DNA of 64,000 nucleotides from Holothuria scabra. Taxonomy: Eukaryota; Echinodermata; Holothuroidea; Aspidochirotida; Holothuriidae. The notes below the pieces were generated by a model. It made no database searches. It was not told where the DNA came from and saw only the letters and a list, made by a program, of their open reading frames with translations. The stretch covers positions 51,966,297-52,030,296 of the forward strand of contig CM074181.1 in the NCBI GenBank assembly GCA_037179385.1. Reading direction: 5' to 3'. Position numbers and translations under genes: made by a program. Of the stretch, positions 33,418 through 44,495 are shown piece after piece. The number at the start of each line of letters is the position of its first letter. Position 1 is the stretch's first letter.

Positions 33418-33648
33418 AAATGGGAGTTTTACAGCCCAGTTCCCAACCAATTTCTTCAAGTCAAGCCAGCCACAGCCTTTTTTCCAATTGTGGCTCCACT
33501 GGCTTGTTTTTCCCAACTTCAATGCTGAGCACCAAGCACAATGGTAGGTTCCATTTTGGTTTCGGTATGAACTGGCCAGGACTTCACCTTCAATCCTCCC
33601 GACTATATGTCTGATGCTCAAACCACTTGACCATGCAGTAAAATGGAA
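33418..33648 (-). mobile_element. Family B tRNA-derived SINE, full copy
   Basis: From the left: GAGTTTTACAGCCCAGTTCC, TGGCTCCACTGGCTTGTTTT, GGTAGGTTCCATTTTGG, then a tRNA-like head whose minus strand reads GGTCAAGTGGTTTGAGCATC and GGGAGGATTGAAGG. The same head form as the plus-strand copy at 30262. Confidence 0.75.
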
Positions 33649-33694
33649 GCAAGCATGTATAATATCATCATGGCTTCATACTGAATTTTCTAGA

Positions 33695-33815
33695 AGCTTC
33701 CATTCCTACAATCTTGAAAATGGAACATAGAAAATGAATGAAAACTTTACAAAAATGCTTAAAAATATTTCATTCTATTACAACAAACATAAATTTGATC
33801 CAGGACTTTTCTTTT
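33695..33815 (+). mobile_element. Family Q single arm
   Basis: ATGGAACATAGAAAATGAATG and the following ACTTTACAAAAATGCTTAA and GACTTTTCTTTTA match the right arm of 13298-13853. A family C copy starts at its end. Confidence 0.5.
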
Positions 33816-34113
33816 AAAGGGACTTATTGAGTTGATATTGATAACTTAATGATAAAGTATTCAAGGCTATGACAACATGAAAATGTTTATAATTAGCACG
33901 AGTAGTCAATATTCACATTCAATGGTCATGCGGAAAACTAAAAATTTTGAATTTTGTATTGTCCTGACTTCTAACTGTTTTGTGCATAATTTGAAAAAGT
34001 GTCTGGACACAAATTTTTGAAAACTGAATTGAGCTGTTGAGTTTGCACTCAGGAAACAGTTATTTGAAGGTAGCATGTTGTTGTTTCATGAACCAACTCA
34101 ATGAGTAGCTCTA
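33816..34113 (-). mobile_element. Family C MITE, internally shorter copy
   Basis: Ends AAAGGGACTTATTGAGTTGA and CCAACTCAATGAGTAGCTC are inverted partners, and the interior is the reverse complement of the copies at 3516 and 35839 (GAATTTTGTATTGTCCTGAC; TTTGTGCATAATTTGAAAAA). Confidence 0.75.
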
Positions 34114-34957
34114 AGTGAATTCCTAGATATTGCAGCTAGTTTATCCACTGAAGATATGGTCACTACACATTTTAAGTGTATGAAGACTTGATTTTGTGCG
34201 ATTTACAAAATTTGCAAAATTTATGATGAAAAATAAACAGGAGAAAGAGACTAGACCCTTACACTAACAAATCCTAATCCTTTTTTGCCTTTGAAAAGGC
34301 AACTTCAAAATCACACTGTCTTCACATTAAAATGTGAAGAAAGCAGGAATTTTGCCCTAGCTACAAAATAGTCCACCTTCGCTTCATAAATCTTTCACGT
34401 TGGTTTTGGAAAATGCAAAATTCAAACAGGCCTGTATATACCTAGGCCATGGTCTTTAGAACGTGATAGAATAATCACAGAGCAAACCTGTTAAAAAACA
34501 ATACTTCCTAACTGCTAAAACATTACTCTCAATAACAACCACTGGTGAAGTGTCAATTAATGGTACTTAAGTATGAGCCTCAATTTCTATTGGTCCATTT
34601 GGTCATGTGACAGTGTTTTTCTGTCATGAACTCACCGTAGTAATGGGAAATAAAACTTATCTAAGGCTGTTCCATCAATGGGGCTGTGCTATTTTCATAC
34701 AGTTATTTACAAACAAATTTTCTCTCTTTTTTTGGACATTTTAATCACAAGTTTATGTAATGAATAAATAAGGTTAAAAAAGTCTAGACATGTGCAACAG
34801 AACAGAGAAATGCTCCCTTGGATTAATGCTTTTACTGCACTTTGGCTGCTCCTTGGCACCACTTGCATTTAAAATAAGCCTGTGGAGTGTGATTACTCCA
34901 AAGCTGATACCGCTCTTGCTGCGTGTGTGCACAGCCGAGTTGTGCAAATACTTTAGA
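34114..34957. other. No gene recognised
   Basis: AT-rich sequence; the 34790-35062 frame runs into the piggyBac-type MITE and is not called. Confidence 0.5.
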
Positions 34958-34961
34958 TTAA

Positions 34962-35212
34962 CCCTTTACCGTTGTGCTCCAATCGGGACATATTTTCGTG
35001 CCTCGGGAGTGAGCGGAAAAGCGGACATAGCACGCCCCGCATCAGCTTCCATAGGCTATTGACCCCGTGACCTTGAACTATTGTCTCTCTCGTTATTGTG
35101 GCCGAATTTTCGGGTAGCTACTCGCAGTTTAGAGCTCCGTGTGAAGCAGTAAAGAAGGGTGACAGCCGCACTCTCCGTATGGGTCCAAAAGGACCCAAAC
35201 AACGGTGAAGGG
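34962..35212. mobile_element. piggyBac-type MITE, 251 bp
   Basis: TTAA (34958-34961) is followed by CCCTTTACCGTTGT; the right end is ACAACGGTGAAGGG followed by TTAA (35213-35216). The TTAA duplication and CCC-starting inverted repeats are the signature of piggyBac-type elements. The interior is G+C- and CpG-rich relative to its surroundings and includes the palindrome GGGTCCAAAAGGACCC (35181-35196). Confidence 0.85.
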
Positions 35213-35354
35213 TTAATCCCACATTGTGCATTATTCTGTGCCAATGCATGGTCCATACAGTAGCTGTTTGACTTTATACAATAGCTTTGTTAAATGATTC
35301 TTTGTAATAGGTTGTGCTTCACTCACTCAAAGTCTTTCAATTAGCACTGAGTTT

Positions 35355-35420
35355 GTTATGGAGTTTTACGGCCCAGTTTCCAACCTATTGGTTCAAGTCC
35401 AGCTGGCCACAGCCTTTTTT
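35355..35420 (-). mobile_element. Family B SINE fragment (tail end)
   Basis: GAGTTTTACGGCCCAGTTTC and CACAGCCTTTTTT match the tail-proximal ~65 bases of B6 and B9; the rest of the SINE is absent. Confidence 0.65.
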
Positions 35421-35699
35421 CAATGACCACTGACTTTAAGACAAGTTTTTAGTCAAAGAAATTACCTGTAAATGATAACTTAATTATACAAATACCCTTA
35501 AACCCAGGAGCTTCTTCAGTTTAACCCCTGAACCCTTTGTCCAGAGGCTCCTAAGGTAGCCCCTGACCCCTTCTGTGAAGGCCTCATACCTCCTGCACCA
35601 TGATGAGTGTGTCTAGCAGTGCCCCCCCAGTCACACCTAAAATGGGAAGTCTGGTGATGCCACTAAGGTGAACCAAGGAGTTTATCTTCTAAATTTCAC

Positions 35700-35770
35700 A
35701 ATTCAGTGAGAAAAGATTGTCACATGATTCTCAAAGCCATTCATGAAATATGTTAGACTTATCCCTTTGA
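35700..35770 (-). mobile_element. Family D MITE fragment
   Basis: AGATTGTCACATGATTCTCAA and CATTCATGAAATATGTTAGAC match the D2 half-element. Confidence 0.5.
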
Positions 35771-35838
35771 CCTAAAAAACAACAAGAAGAAAAGGAAAGT
35801 AAAACTAAAAACCACAAGGTTTGTAAGCATTCCTTTTT

Positions 35839-36199
35839 AAAGAGGCTGATTGAGTTGGTTTTAACATGAAATTCAACAAATTTTTCCAAACCTAATAAAA
35901 GTGTTCTTCACATACCAATGGTCAAAACTTAGACAATCCCCATACCCTACACACAAGTAACTGTTTGATAAGTGAGTTCCATTTGGTTTTCAAAAATATG
36001 TGACCGGACACTTTTTAAATTATGCACAAAACTGCTACAAAGTCAGGATACCACAAAATTCAAAATTTTAACTTTTTCTGTGAGTATTAGATATGAAACT
36101 TATTATGCTAACTACAGTATGAGTATTGTCATGTGGTACTGTAGTGACCCTTTAACCTTCTTATTTAGTTATCATATAAACTCAATGGACCCCTGCAAA
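35839..36199 (+). mobile_element. Family C MITE, full copy
   Basis: AAAGAGGCTGATTGAGTTGG at the left and AACTCAATGGACCCCT at the right; interior very similar to 3516-3881 (CACATACCAATGG.CAAA, TGTGACCGGACACTTTTTAA). Confidence 0.75.
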
Positions 36200-38991
36200 G
36201 ATACTAGGCAAAGGAAACAAATGTAGAGCTAAACAAAAGAGATCCCCCATATTTAACAGAAAAAAATTGCCTACACACTGGCTAAAAGAGCACTGCCTTG
36301 CTTTTAGAGAGTGCAATAACTAAATTTCAACAGTCCTCAATAACCCCAGCTTTATGCTAAGATAATTTGTATCAAATATCTGTGGCATGGATGTACACAG
36401 CATAACACCTGTAGGCTAGCATATCGACACTAAAGGTCCATTATGTGCAGTATTCAGAATATAGGTCATTTATAACAAAAAACCCTATCTAATGGCTGCA
36501 TCCTTGCCCACATTCAAACCCTTTTTGAAACTTTCAAAGGCATCACAATACTACTGCACAAACCAAAAAGATGAAGTCTGGGTAGTGGAATGTAGACGGA
36601 CTTTCATGTAAAGAAAGGTTTATAGTGAGGGCATTTTTGGCAAACCATCAAAAAGGTACTTTTAACACAAGAATAAATTGCTTTTATGGGACTTTCTGGG
36701 GTTATTAACAAAACATCTTGTACATGGCAGTTTCGATATCACAACTAGACTTTTATGCCTCATAAGGATCAAGCGTTGATTGACTACAGCCTAAGGCACA
36801 CAGTGTGCACAGAGATCCTTCTTTTCAATATGAATCATAAACCTTTCACAATTTCATCAAAAGTTTAATTCTTTCATCCGTACGCTTTTTTGATATCTGA
36901 TTTTGTAATCAACTTCCAACCTCTGAGTCACATCTTACATCACAGAAAGATGTAATATCTGCAAAAAAGTGCAACAAACTCTTACCAATGATTCACAGAC
37001 CTCCACCATCTATTTAATAATGGCAAAATTCATATTGTATCTGGGTTAAAAGCATGTTTATTCCAAAAAAGGAAATCTAAGGTATCAGCTGTTGACAAGA
37101 TTGCTGTCACTTCCATTTTAATATTAAAGTGTCAGATCAATGATGCTAAAAGTGATCCATAAAACAGCTACCAAATTATGCCAAGTGGGATGTAGGCAAT
37201 TCTTAACATTGACAATTGGGTGATAGGGTAAAATGAGATCGCATGCATTGTTTCAGGGTCCATGCACCTAAACGAATAAAAATTTCCATGAATATTCCAT
37301 AACTATTTCATGACCCTTTACATGACCTATTTCATGACCAATTTGCAAAAGAAACTTACCACCTACTTTGTGGAAGAACTATGAAAACTGATGCTTAAAT
37401 GCTCAAGGCATGCACAGCAATTTTCTTATTTGCAAAAAAATTCTCACACTTATCTAGACTCAATTTTATGACTTTTCCATGACTCCAGTCATGCCTTTGG
37501 TCAGGCCTTCAATATTTCATGACTGTCCCAGGTATGGAAAATAAAAAGAAAATTTCATGAGATTTTCAGGCCACAATTTGTTGCTGCTCATTTGTACATT
37601 ATGCCAAGTTGCCAACTTTCTGATTACATCATAATGGATACCTCATGGATAATGAAAGTCTCCTTAGCACACTTTTATCCTTTTGGAGCATGCAGGGAAG
37701 GAGGATTAGGAATGAGGCAATTTTTACTCCAAAATATTTAAAAAAGACCTTTACAATGAAATAAATTTGTACCTTACTTATTACTTTAATTTTAAATTTA
37801 TGAGTTACCAATTTGACAACTTCCTTCTCGGAGAGAGTTTTAAAACAGTTTGCTTCGAAAGTAAGGTGTTAGATATTTGTAGTACTAATGTAAAAAGCTG
37901 TGAATGGCTTTTGGGCATTAAAATATCTTGCTATTGAATATACCCAGCTGGTTGTGATTTGAACTTCCTGGATTTATTCTTTTGCTGAAAAATAAGTGTG
38001 AAAAATCATGCAAAATCATTTTTTCCAACTTCACCAATAACACCTGAAGTGACACAAATTTTACAGGAAACCTTTTAGTATTCAATACTTTCTACCCTGC
38101 TACAACAATCTTACACCTATACGGAAAGTCCCTGTGTCTCAATAAAGATGCCTTCTTATCATTTGTAGATCATAATTAAAGGTTACATGTAAAGAGAGAT
38201 AAGATTAGAGTCATTTACAAACTCAAAAGTGCAATTTCTTTCACTTATGAACAGCTTGAAACACCCTATTGCAGGACTCTCCCTTGGAAAATACTGGCCT
38301 ATCACTTAATAGTAATGTTTTTTCCCTCAAATTTCTGTTACCATGGTAACAAAACATATGAAAGAGGTACTTTTCAATTATGTGAGATAATTTCAAAAAA
38401 TTCAGGTGGCTCAGGATTTATGACAACCTTGGTACATCTTTCCTTCACCATGACAGGTATTTTTCTTGACTTCTCCAGGAATTTATTACTGCAAATCTAT
38501 TTGTCAGAACCTCAAATTCATTTCATGCATGGATGAAGTCATATCTAATATTGAAAGGAAATCTGTTCCTGGGAAAGCCATTATTGATTTCATTACCATT
38601 CCAAACATTTCTGACCTTTCAGCTCCTAGGAGTCAAAGGTCACATAATTATTTGTGGTCCATGTAGAAAGGACATTTCACAACATCTACTGGACAGTCAC
38701 TTCTTTATGATGCAGCCAAACCAATTGTCTAAAATGACCAACCAGACTTTCCCAAGAAAGGTAAGCCTTCTCCATAAATTACCTAGGAACGTTGAACCAG
38801 ACCAGGGAAATGCAACTCAATGGTTGACTAGAGTCAAAGGAAATTAGGTACCACTATGAGTCAAAATAAAGGCATAAGGGGAGGGGGACTGGGATAGAAT
38901 TAACAAAATATGTCACACATAACTGCATCTGAGGGCCTGCAAATGTGGAAAAATTTTCCTTGCGTTCCCCGAAAGTGGTCACTGCACTGGT
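36200..38991. other. Repeat-poor stretch, no gene recognised
   Basis: No family defined here occurs in this stretch. The part 37270-37560 contains many short CATGAC-type motifs (ATTTCATGACC, TTCCATGACTCC) that suggest an old, degraded element. Overlapping plus-strand frames at 38315-38847 are open but lack a recognisable domain. Confidence 0.45.
38337..38350. promoter_or_regulatory. X-box (RFX) perfect palindrome
   Basis: GTTACCATGGTAAC is a perfect 14-bp palindrome and fits the RFX X-box pattern exactly. It lies about 660 bp from the low end of the exon candidate at 39000-39248, which is on the minus strand, so it would be downstream or intronic. Confidence 0.35.
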
Positions 38992-38999
38992 TTACATAC

Positions 39000-39248
39000 C
39001 CACAAATGGCTGGAAATAGCACTTTCTGATTGTTCTAAGCTGAACATGCACTGGACTAATCAAGAATGTGTTCAGCACCGACACTGAAATTTTCGCCAGA
39101 GTGCCAACATGCCCTGTTACATGCGAAACAGAATTCTCCAGCAAAACACGCTGATCGATGGTCTTTTGAAGAAAACAATACTGAGTCAAACACCTCATTA
39201 CTAGATACAGTGCTTTGATCCTGTCCACCTGATCACACCAGCTGATCT
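39000..39248 (-). CDS. Candidate internal coding exon of an unrecognised protein
   Basis: This is the most exon-like stretch in the window. On the minus strand it is open for 113 codons from an ATG at 39333; the likely exon is bounded by an acceptor (TTTTGTTAATAG, exon from 39248) and a consensus donor (G|GTATGTAA, GT at 38998-38999). That gives 249 bases, an exact 83 codons, with phase 1 at both sides. Its peptide includes WCDQVDRIKALYLVMRCLTQ and later HVTGHVGTLAKISVSVLNTF; it looks mostly helical with no signal peptide. Base composition is richer in G+C than its neighbours. I do not recognise the family and see no neighbouring exon. It could be a chance open frame. Confidence 0.35.
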
Positions 39249-39949
39249 CTATTAACAAAACTTGAGAAGAGTGATTAAACTTTTTACAGTGTCTAGTGTC
39301 TATAGATGCAAAAATTTCTGTGGACACTAGCATTTAACTTAAACCCACAATCTCTTATCAGAGGTTGTTCTCAACAAGACAAAGGGCTATTCTTTAGGAC
39401 ACTAATGCAGCAGAGCTGCTTACTAATTGCCAACTATGGGCTAATTGAATAGGATGGATGATCTAACTGGTAGCATTATGCTTGATAAGACAGTTTTGTG
39501 AAGACAACCGGAAAGTGCAAACTCGGAGCCCTTCAGACTGAACATGTATGACTTGAAACACTTGGCAAACATATGAAAGGCCGAGTGCCCCAATTTTCAT
39601 TAGAGATAAGCTCCCAAGTCCCCCTCCCCCACCCTTCCTTCTAATTCCAACCATGTATGTATGGTCCACCATTGCAATGAAGGCTACATGCATCTACATG
39701 TACAGCCTACATTCCACAGTGACATCTTCCAAATCCAACTTCAAGATCAGGATACAATATCAACAAAGTATTATTACAAGTCATTTCATTTTCCATGTCT
39801 AGTAAACAAAAAAGTCTCAATTATACCCCTTTCCTTCCATTAGCCAAAAATGCCAGCCAAACCTAAACATATGCTTAACATGATTATGTCATGGACATGT
39901 ACAATAATTTCTCCCACATGCTGAAAGTTTTGAAAATACAACAAAATGT

Positions 39950-40095
39950 TCAAGGTAAACTAAAAACATATAAACTCTCCTAAATTTCATTATTTTTTTG
40001 AGAAAAATATTGTCACATGACTCTCAAGAGCCAACATAACAGATTACTACGAACATTAGTCCAGACTCTGGTGACTGCATTTCCCCTTTGCCTTT
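39950..40095 (-). mobile_element. Family D MITE, partial copy
   Basis: AAGGTAAACTAAAAACATA, GAAAAATATTGTCACATGACTC and CTGGTGACTGCATTTCCCC follow D2 in order with deletions. Confidence 0.6.
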
Positions 40096-40449
40096 CATGA
40101 GTTTTCTTCTCAAGGATTGAAATTTTCCAATCTAGATATGACTAGACTAATGACTGCTAGTAATAGGTACATGCAGCTACAACTCACTTAACCCTTCAAT
40201 TTTCCTCTGCAAGATATCATAAAACACACCAGCATTAACAGATAGCTACATAAATAAAACATTGCTTTTATAGCACGCACAAATTTTTCCCACACCCTGC
40301 TTTAAGATTAGGAAAAAAAAAACACCTTCTGGATAAAAATTTGCCTCTTGTAAGATTTATAAGTGTTTGCTAGGTTCCCAACAAGCAGACTTAAAAGATC
40401 AAAATCCTCTGTTTCTAGCCAATGAGATTACCAGATGATTGTAATATCC

Positions 40450-40463
40450 ATTACCATGGTAAC
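40450..40463. promoter_or_regulatory. X-box-like (RFX) motif
   Basis: ATTACCATGGTAAC matches the RFX X-box pattern at all but the first base. Unproven. Confidence 0.25.
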
Positions 40464-42665
40464 AACTCTTGTGAAAATAGTGTTTTAATTTGATCTTACA
40501 TCTTTCAAATCTTGTTCTAGCATGTCTAATGATTTACAACTAGCAATATCTAACACCAATTACATTTTCCAACCCAGTGAACAAGATATGAAATGTTTTT
40601 TCAACCAAAAGTTTCATACCCTGCAAAAGAAGGTGAAATTTCCTTCTTGCTCTTAGTATTCCATGGATTGATATTGGAACTAAGGGGCAAGCTCTGCAGG
40701 CTTACTGTAGTCACTTAGCCTACATTCAGGGGTAGCAATAAATCTTCAACTTTAGGGGCCAATCTGACCCCCAGCCACGGATTTATATACATGGACACAG
40801 CATAAAATGTATACGTCGTATCCATACGTAGATGGTTGCCACCAGATGGAACAAACAAGACGAACGTCTAGACGAGTTGCGGTGCCGACAAACCAAGTCG
40901 TCTTGTACAGTACTTTAAATGTGATTTTATATTTTAGGGGGACAAAAATACCATTCCAAAATACTTGTATTGTGTTTTCCCAATAGCAGCTAAGTTAAGT
41001 TCCACACTTGTAATCCAGGAACATTGTTCATTCACTTTAGAAATGTGGTTGAGGTGGAACGTGTAACACACCAAAGAAATACTCGATTGCCGGTATAATG
41101 AGGTTTGCTCATTTTGAACTCATAGTTGACAGAAAATCAGGAAAAGATGATTCAGCAGTTGCTTTAGAACTGTAGAAAGAGCAAAATGTCACATCAGATA
41201 ACATTTCAAACGTTCTTTACAAGCTGTTTCTTGTGCATTCAATATAAGGTATCCCTAATGTCCCGGCTCCTTAGTAACTCCTTGTACAGCATGAGGGTTT
41301 CTGATAAAAGATGGTAAAGCGCCAAAGGCTCAAGACAGACCATTCGACCAAACAGACGTTAGTCAAAATTGTATTTTAAGTAGTGCAGTTAATAAGGAAA
41401 AACATGCCATTTGTTTAGCTGTTCATTGAATACAGGTGGAGTACACTGTTATGACGTAATGTTGGAAACGATAATAAGTCTGTATATACATGACAGTAAC
41501 GTTTTAGTCACTTGGTTGAAGATGGATTTATGTTAATGAACAAAAGGAAAAAAATTCCAATGTTGAACATAAAGAATATTTAAAGATTAATGGTTTTTAT
41601 AAAGTTCTGTACGCTCCGCACCAAGTTCACTCTCAGCTTTCCTAATAAAAAATTGTTGTAAGTAACATGTAATAACAAGTTAACGAGAATCAAAAGAAAT
41701 GTCGATATCTCAGATTTACCATAATCTTTACAAATGATGAAATAAAATTAAAAAAAATATAAAACAGCAAAGTAAAAATTCCTTTGTCAGCGTTACTTTC
41801 ACCTACATTCCCTCAACATAAATGTTAACATGATGATATTTCACTCAAGCCTTAGGCCTATTGTCACTGTTTCTCCAATTTATATTAATCCCGCACACAT
41901 ACGTCACTACTAACCCTACGCCGTGTAACTTCTTAGTTCAGTAATGTATAGACACTTGAACGACGTTGAACTCCACAAATCAGAGAACCGAATAAATCAC
42001 TTACAAATCATAAAAGGTAAATTGCAACATCTATACGTCCCTTCATGAAACCCGAATACCAAAAATATCGATGGCCCTAGTTTATAACTATTAGCGGCAA
42101 TTCGTCTGTCATCACATCATTAAACAGTCTCGCTTCTTCCTACACTCTATATCAAGAACTTGTTGTCGCCTTTCTGACAGTGACTTCTTACCACGGAACA
42201 AAACTGTTGCCATTGCAAAATATATAAAAATTGTTTTAATAATTTCCATGCATTTCTTTTCTAATAAAAATAATAATATAGCAAGTTTATGTATGGCCAC
42301 GACCCGCAACTGATCAAGCGATAACCTAAAATATGTAAAAGCAATAAGAAAGCCAGGTCTATGAATAAGACTGCACTGTCCAGTAAAAAAACTCCGTAAA
42401 AGACAAATTTCATCATTCCAACCACCCATATGCAATAGCTCAACAAATCACTTTCAAAGAAAAAACGGACTTCATGAAAAATAAACGTTTCGCTGATAAC
42501 ACCACAGCCAGTGACATAACAAAAAGAGCATAACTAGCTTATTAATAAGTGTCTTGCTACTTTACCATTTACGAAACGCACCACCTGGCTAAAAATTTAC
42601 AATTGCGAATTTTAGTTGTGTAAGCCAACAACAATCTAAACCCTCTACAAACGGTCCAAATTTAA
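40464..42665. other. No gene recognised
   Basis: A small CpG-richer patch at about 40810-40900 contains GACGAACGTCTAGACGAG. From about 41900 the plus strand becomes poor in G. The minus-strand 107-codon frame at 42112-42435 has hydrophobic segments but no domain I recognise. Confidence 0.4.
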
Positions 42666-42923
42666 TGTTTACGTTCGTTTAACATAGATATAAAAAATGG
42701 TAAGGCCATCATTTTTAATTGTTTTACAGTGACGTATATCCCGGAGAAGGCAAGGGATGTCTTTGCTTCCTCAAGTAAAAAAAGGAAAGCCAAACTGTCA
42801 TATGGCCCCCTCAAAATTTTAAATAACCATTTCAAAATCAAGACATTTTTGACAAGAGATGAACTATCCATGGCCTTTAAAAAAGACGCCCCAACAGAAG
42901 ACCCAAAAGCAGTCCCTGAATGA
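42666..42923 (+). pseudogene. Candidate degraded coding exon, lysine-rich
   Basis: The plus frame is open from 42666 to a TGA at 42921-42923 (86 codons counting the stop), and after the TGA it remains open a further ~31 codons, as if a tryptophan codon had mutated. A plausible acceptor, TTTTAATTGTTTTACAG, ends at 42729. The peptide includes SSSKKRKAKLSYGPLKILNN and TFLTRDELSMAFKKDAPTED, which looks more protein-like than typical chance frames here. The opposite strand is also open (92 codons, 42662-42940), so the coding strand is uncertain. Family not recognised; could be a fragment of a mobile-element protein. Confidence 0.25.
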
Positions 42924-43274
42924 TTGTGCAAAACCTTCATTCATGCAGACCTCTTCCCAATATCTCAAACAGATCACCGCGTAATAAAAAATGGTTGCTC
43001 TCATCACATACAAATATAAAACAAGATATGAATGAACATGTTAAAACCCTACCGTGACTACTCTTTACATTAAACTATTTGTTCATGTTAACACTTCTTC
43101 ATCTTATGATGTGCTCTTCTCCCTAAATGTATAAATATCCCCAAGAACATTTCCCCTGAATTTGGTTTTTAAGTATTCTTCTTTAGTGGAGCTTCTGAAC
43201 AATGGCAACTCGTGGTGTAAATATGTGGAGGGGTACATAATGAACTTACAATGACATGTCTTAAATAAAGATGA

Positions 43275-43631
43275 TCATCTTCCCTGTAACCAATAATGCC
43301 AAACACCGAGAAAAACAATTACCACCCACAACAACAAAAAAATGAAATGTACATGTAGATCTTTCGGAACGTATAAATAATACATTACGATCGTCATGTT
43401 CCCTACTTTCTCCATCATCACACCTCTGACTATTTTCATATCCACTGGAGCCTTTTTTTGTTTGATCCCAACTCTGAAATCATCATTTTTCTCCCCTTCA
43501 TAACTTTTATCTTGAAATTCACCCCCATACTTTCTTTTTCTTTGTTGCCAACCTTTCCTTTCTACAAAAAAAAAAAAAAAATTGAACGGCCCTTCCTGGG
43601 CATTGTTATATTCTCCACATAGTTTTAAACT
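43275..43631 (-). CDS. Long minus-strand open frame without an early ATG, possible membrane-anchored exon
   Basis: This frame stays open for 118 codons. It crosses a T16 tract and the sequence GTAG at about 43562-43565, which is a strong-looking acceptor, so an exon would begin at 43561. Downstream the peptide is Lys/Arg/Glu-rich (GWQQRKRKYGGEFQDKSYEG), followed by a hydrophobic run, FIFLLLWVVIVFLGVW, that could be a single membrane segment, then a stop at 43275. The first ATG lies about half way in. I recognise no family, and low plus-strand G content makes minus-strand frames open more often here, so chance is a serious alternative. Confidence 0.2.
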   Translation of the reverse strand, partial: SLKLCGEYNNAQEGPFNFFFFFVERKGWQQRKRKYGGEFQDKSYEGEKNDDFRVGIKQKKAPVDMKIVRGVMMEKVGNMTIVMYYLYVPKDLHVHFIFLLLWVVIVFLGVWHYWLQGR

Positions 43632-44204
43632 TTAAAATAACAAATTTACCATAACCAGACACCTTGATATAACACAAATATTAATACTCGCCATCTCATA
43701 CAAATAATATTTACCTACCAATAACAATGTTTCCCTCCAACAGAAACTTTCTTTATGAATAAACAGTGAAGAAAACTCCTCTAAACTATCAAACTTTTTA
43801 CTCCACAGCAACCCCGACCATGTCACTTGAAAAGAATAAATCTCTACAAAGAAATCCTCATATAAATACTCAAAATTCACGAAACACCTCGATGAATTAA
43901 AAAACAACCAAAATGATGGCGCCGTGTTAAATTAAACAACATATGATTCCCCAGAGTACACACGGACCTGGTTTTTCCTCAAGATTGTTACTAAAAATAG
44001 AACACGTTTGCAAATTTTACGTGAAAAAACCCCAATTTTACACTCTCACAAAAATCATATTTCCACCAAAACTTAAAAACACGAAAGAGAAGTACCATCC
44101 CTACAAATTGCACTAAACCGTATTTCGATATAACAAAGCATCTAGAAGGAGATAGAAATAAAGTGCCGGAAAAGTCAGAAATTGACATCTCGATAGTAAC
44201 TGCA

Positions 44205-44242
44205 TTAGTTGCGGTTGCCTGCAAGGCAGGCACCGCAACTAA
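44205..44242. repeat. 17-bp-stem palindrome
   Basis: TTAGTTGCGGT-(T)-GCCTGC pairs with GCAGGC-ACCGCAACTAA around the loop AAG, with one bulged T. It lies immediately beside the AAGATGGCTGCCG motif at 44260. Confidence 0.75.
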
Positions 44243-44490
44243 AAAGGCGCACCAAGATGGCTGCCGTGAAGCTATAAATCGTCTGATTTGACAGCGACTC
44301 TGTTATATTTTAAGCTAAAGTTAAACTTGAATGGGAAAGAAAATATCATATTCCTGCAATGCGTGAAGTGATTTTAACGTCACCTTGCCATATTTTAGAA
44401 ATATGTCAACTTTCTTGCGAAATATGGGGATCCACTTGAGCAAGTCCAAATCTTCACACATAAACATAGCAGAAGGCCATCTTGGTGTGC
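44238..44490. promoter_or_regulatory. Possible YY1-type promoter motif with inverted partner
   Basis: AAAAAGGCGCACCAAGATGGC at about 44241-44263 is matched in inverse by GGCCATCTTGGTGTGCTTTTT at 44475-44495. AAGATGGCTGCC resembles the YY1 core-promoter element CAAGATGGCGGC. Whether it is a promoter or merely the ends of a small inverted-repeat element is open. The inverse spacing of ~210 bp favours an element. Confidence 0.25.
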
Positions 44491-44495
44491 TTTTT

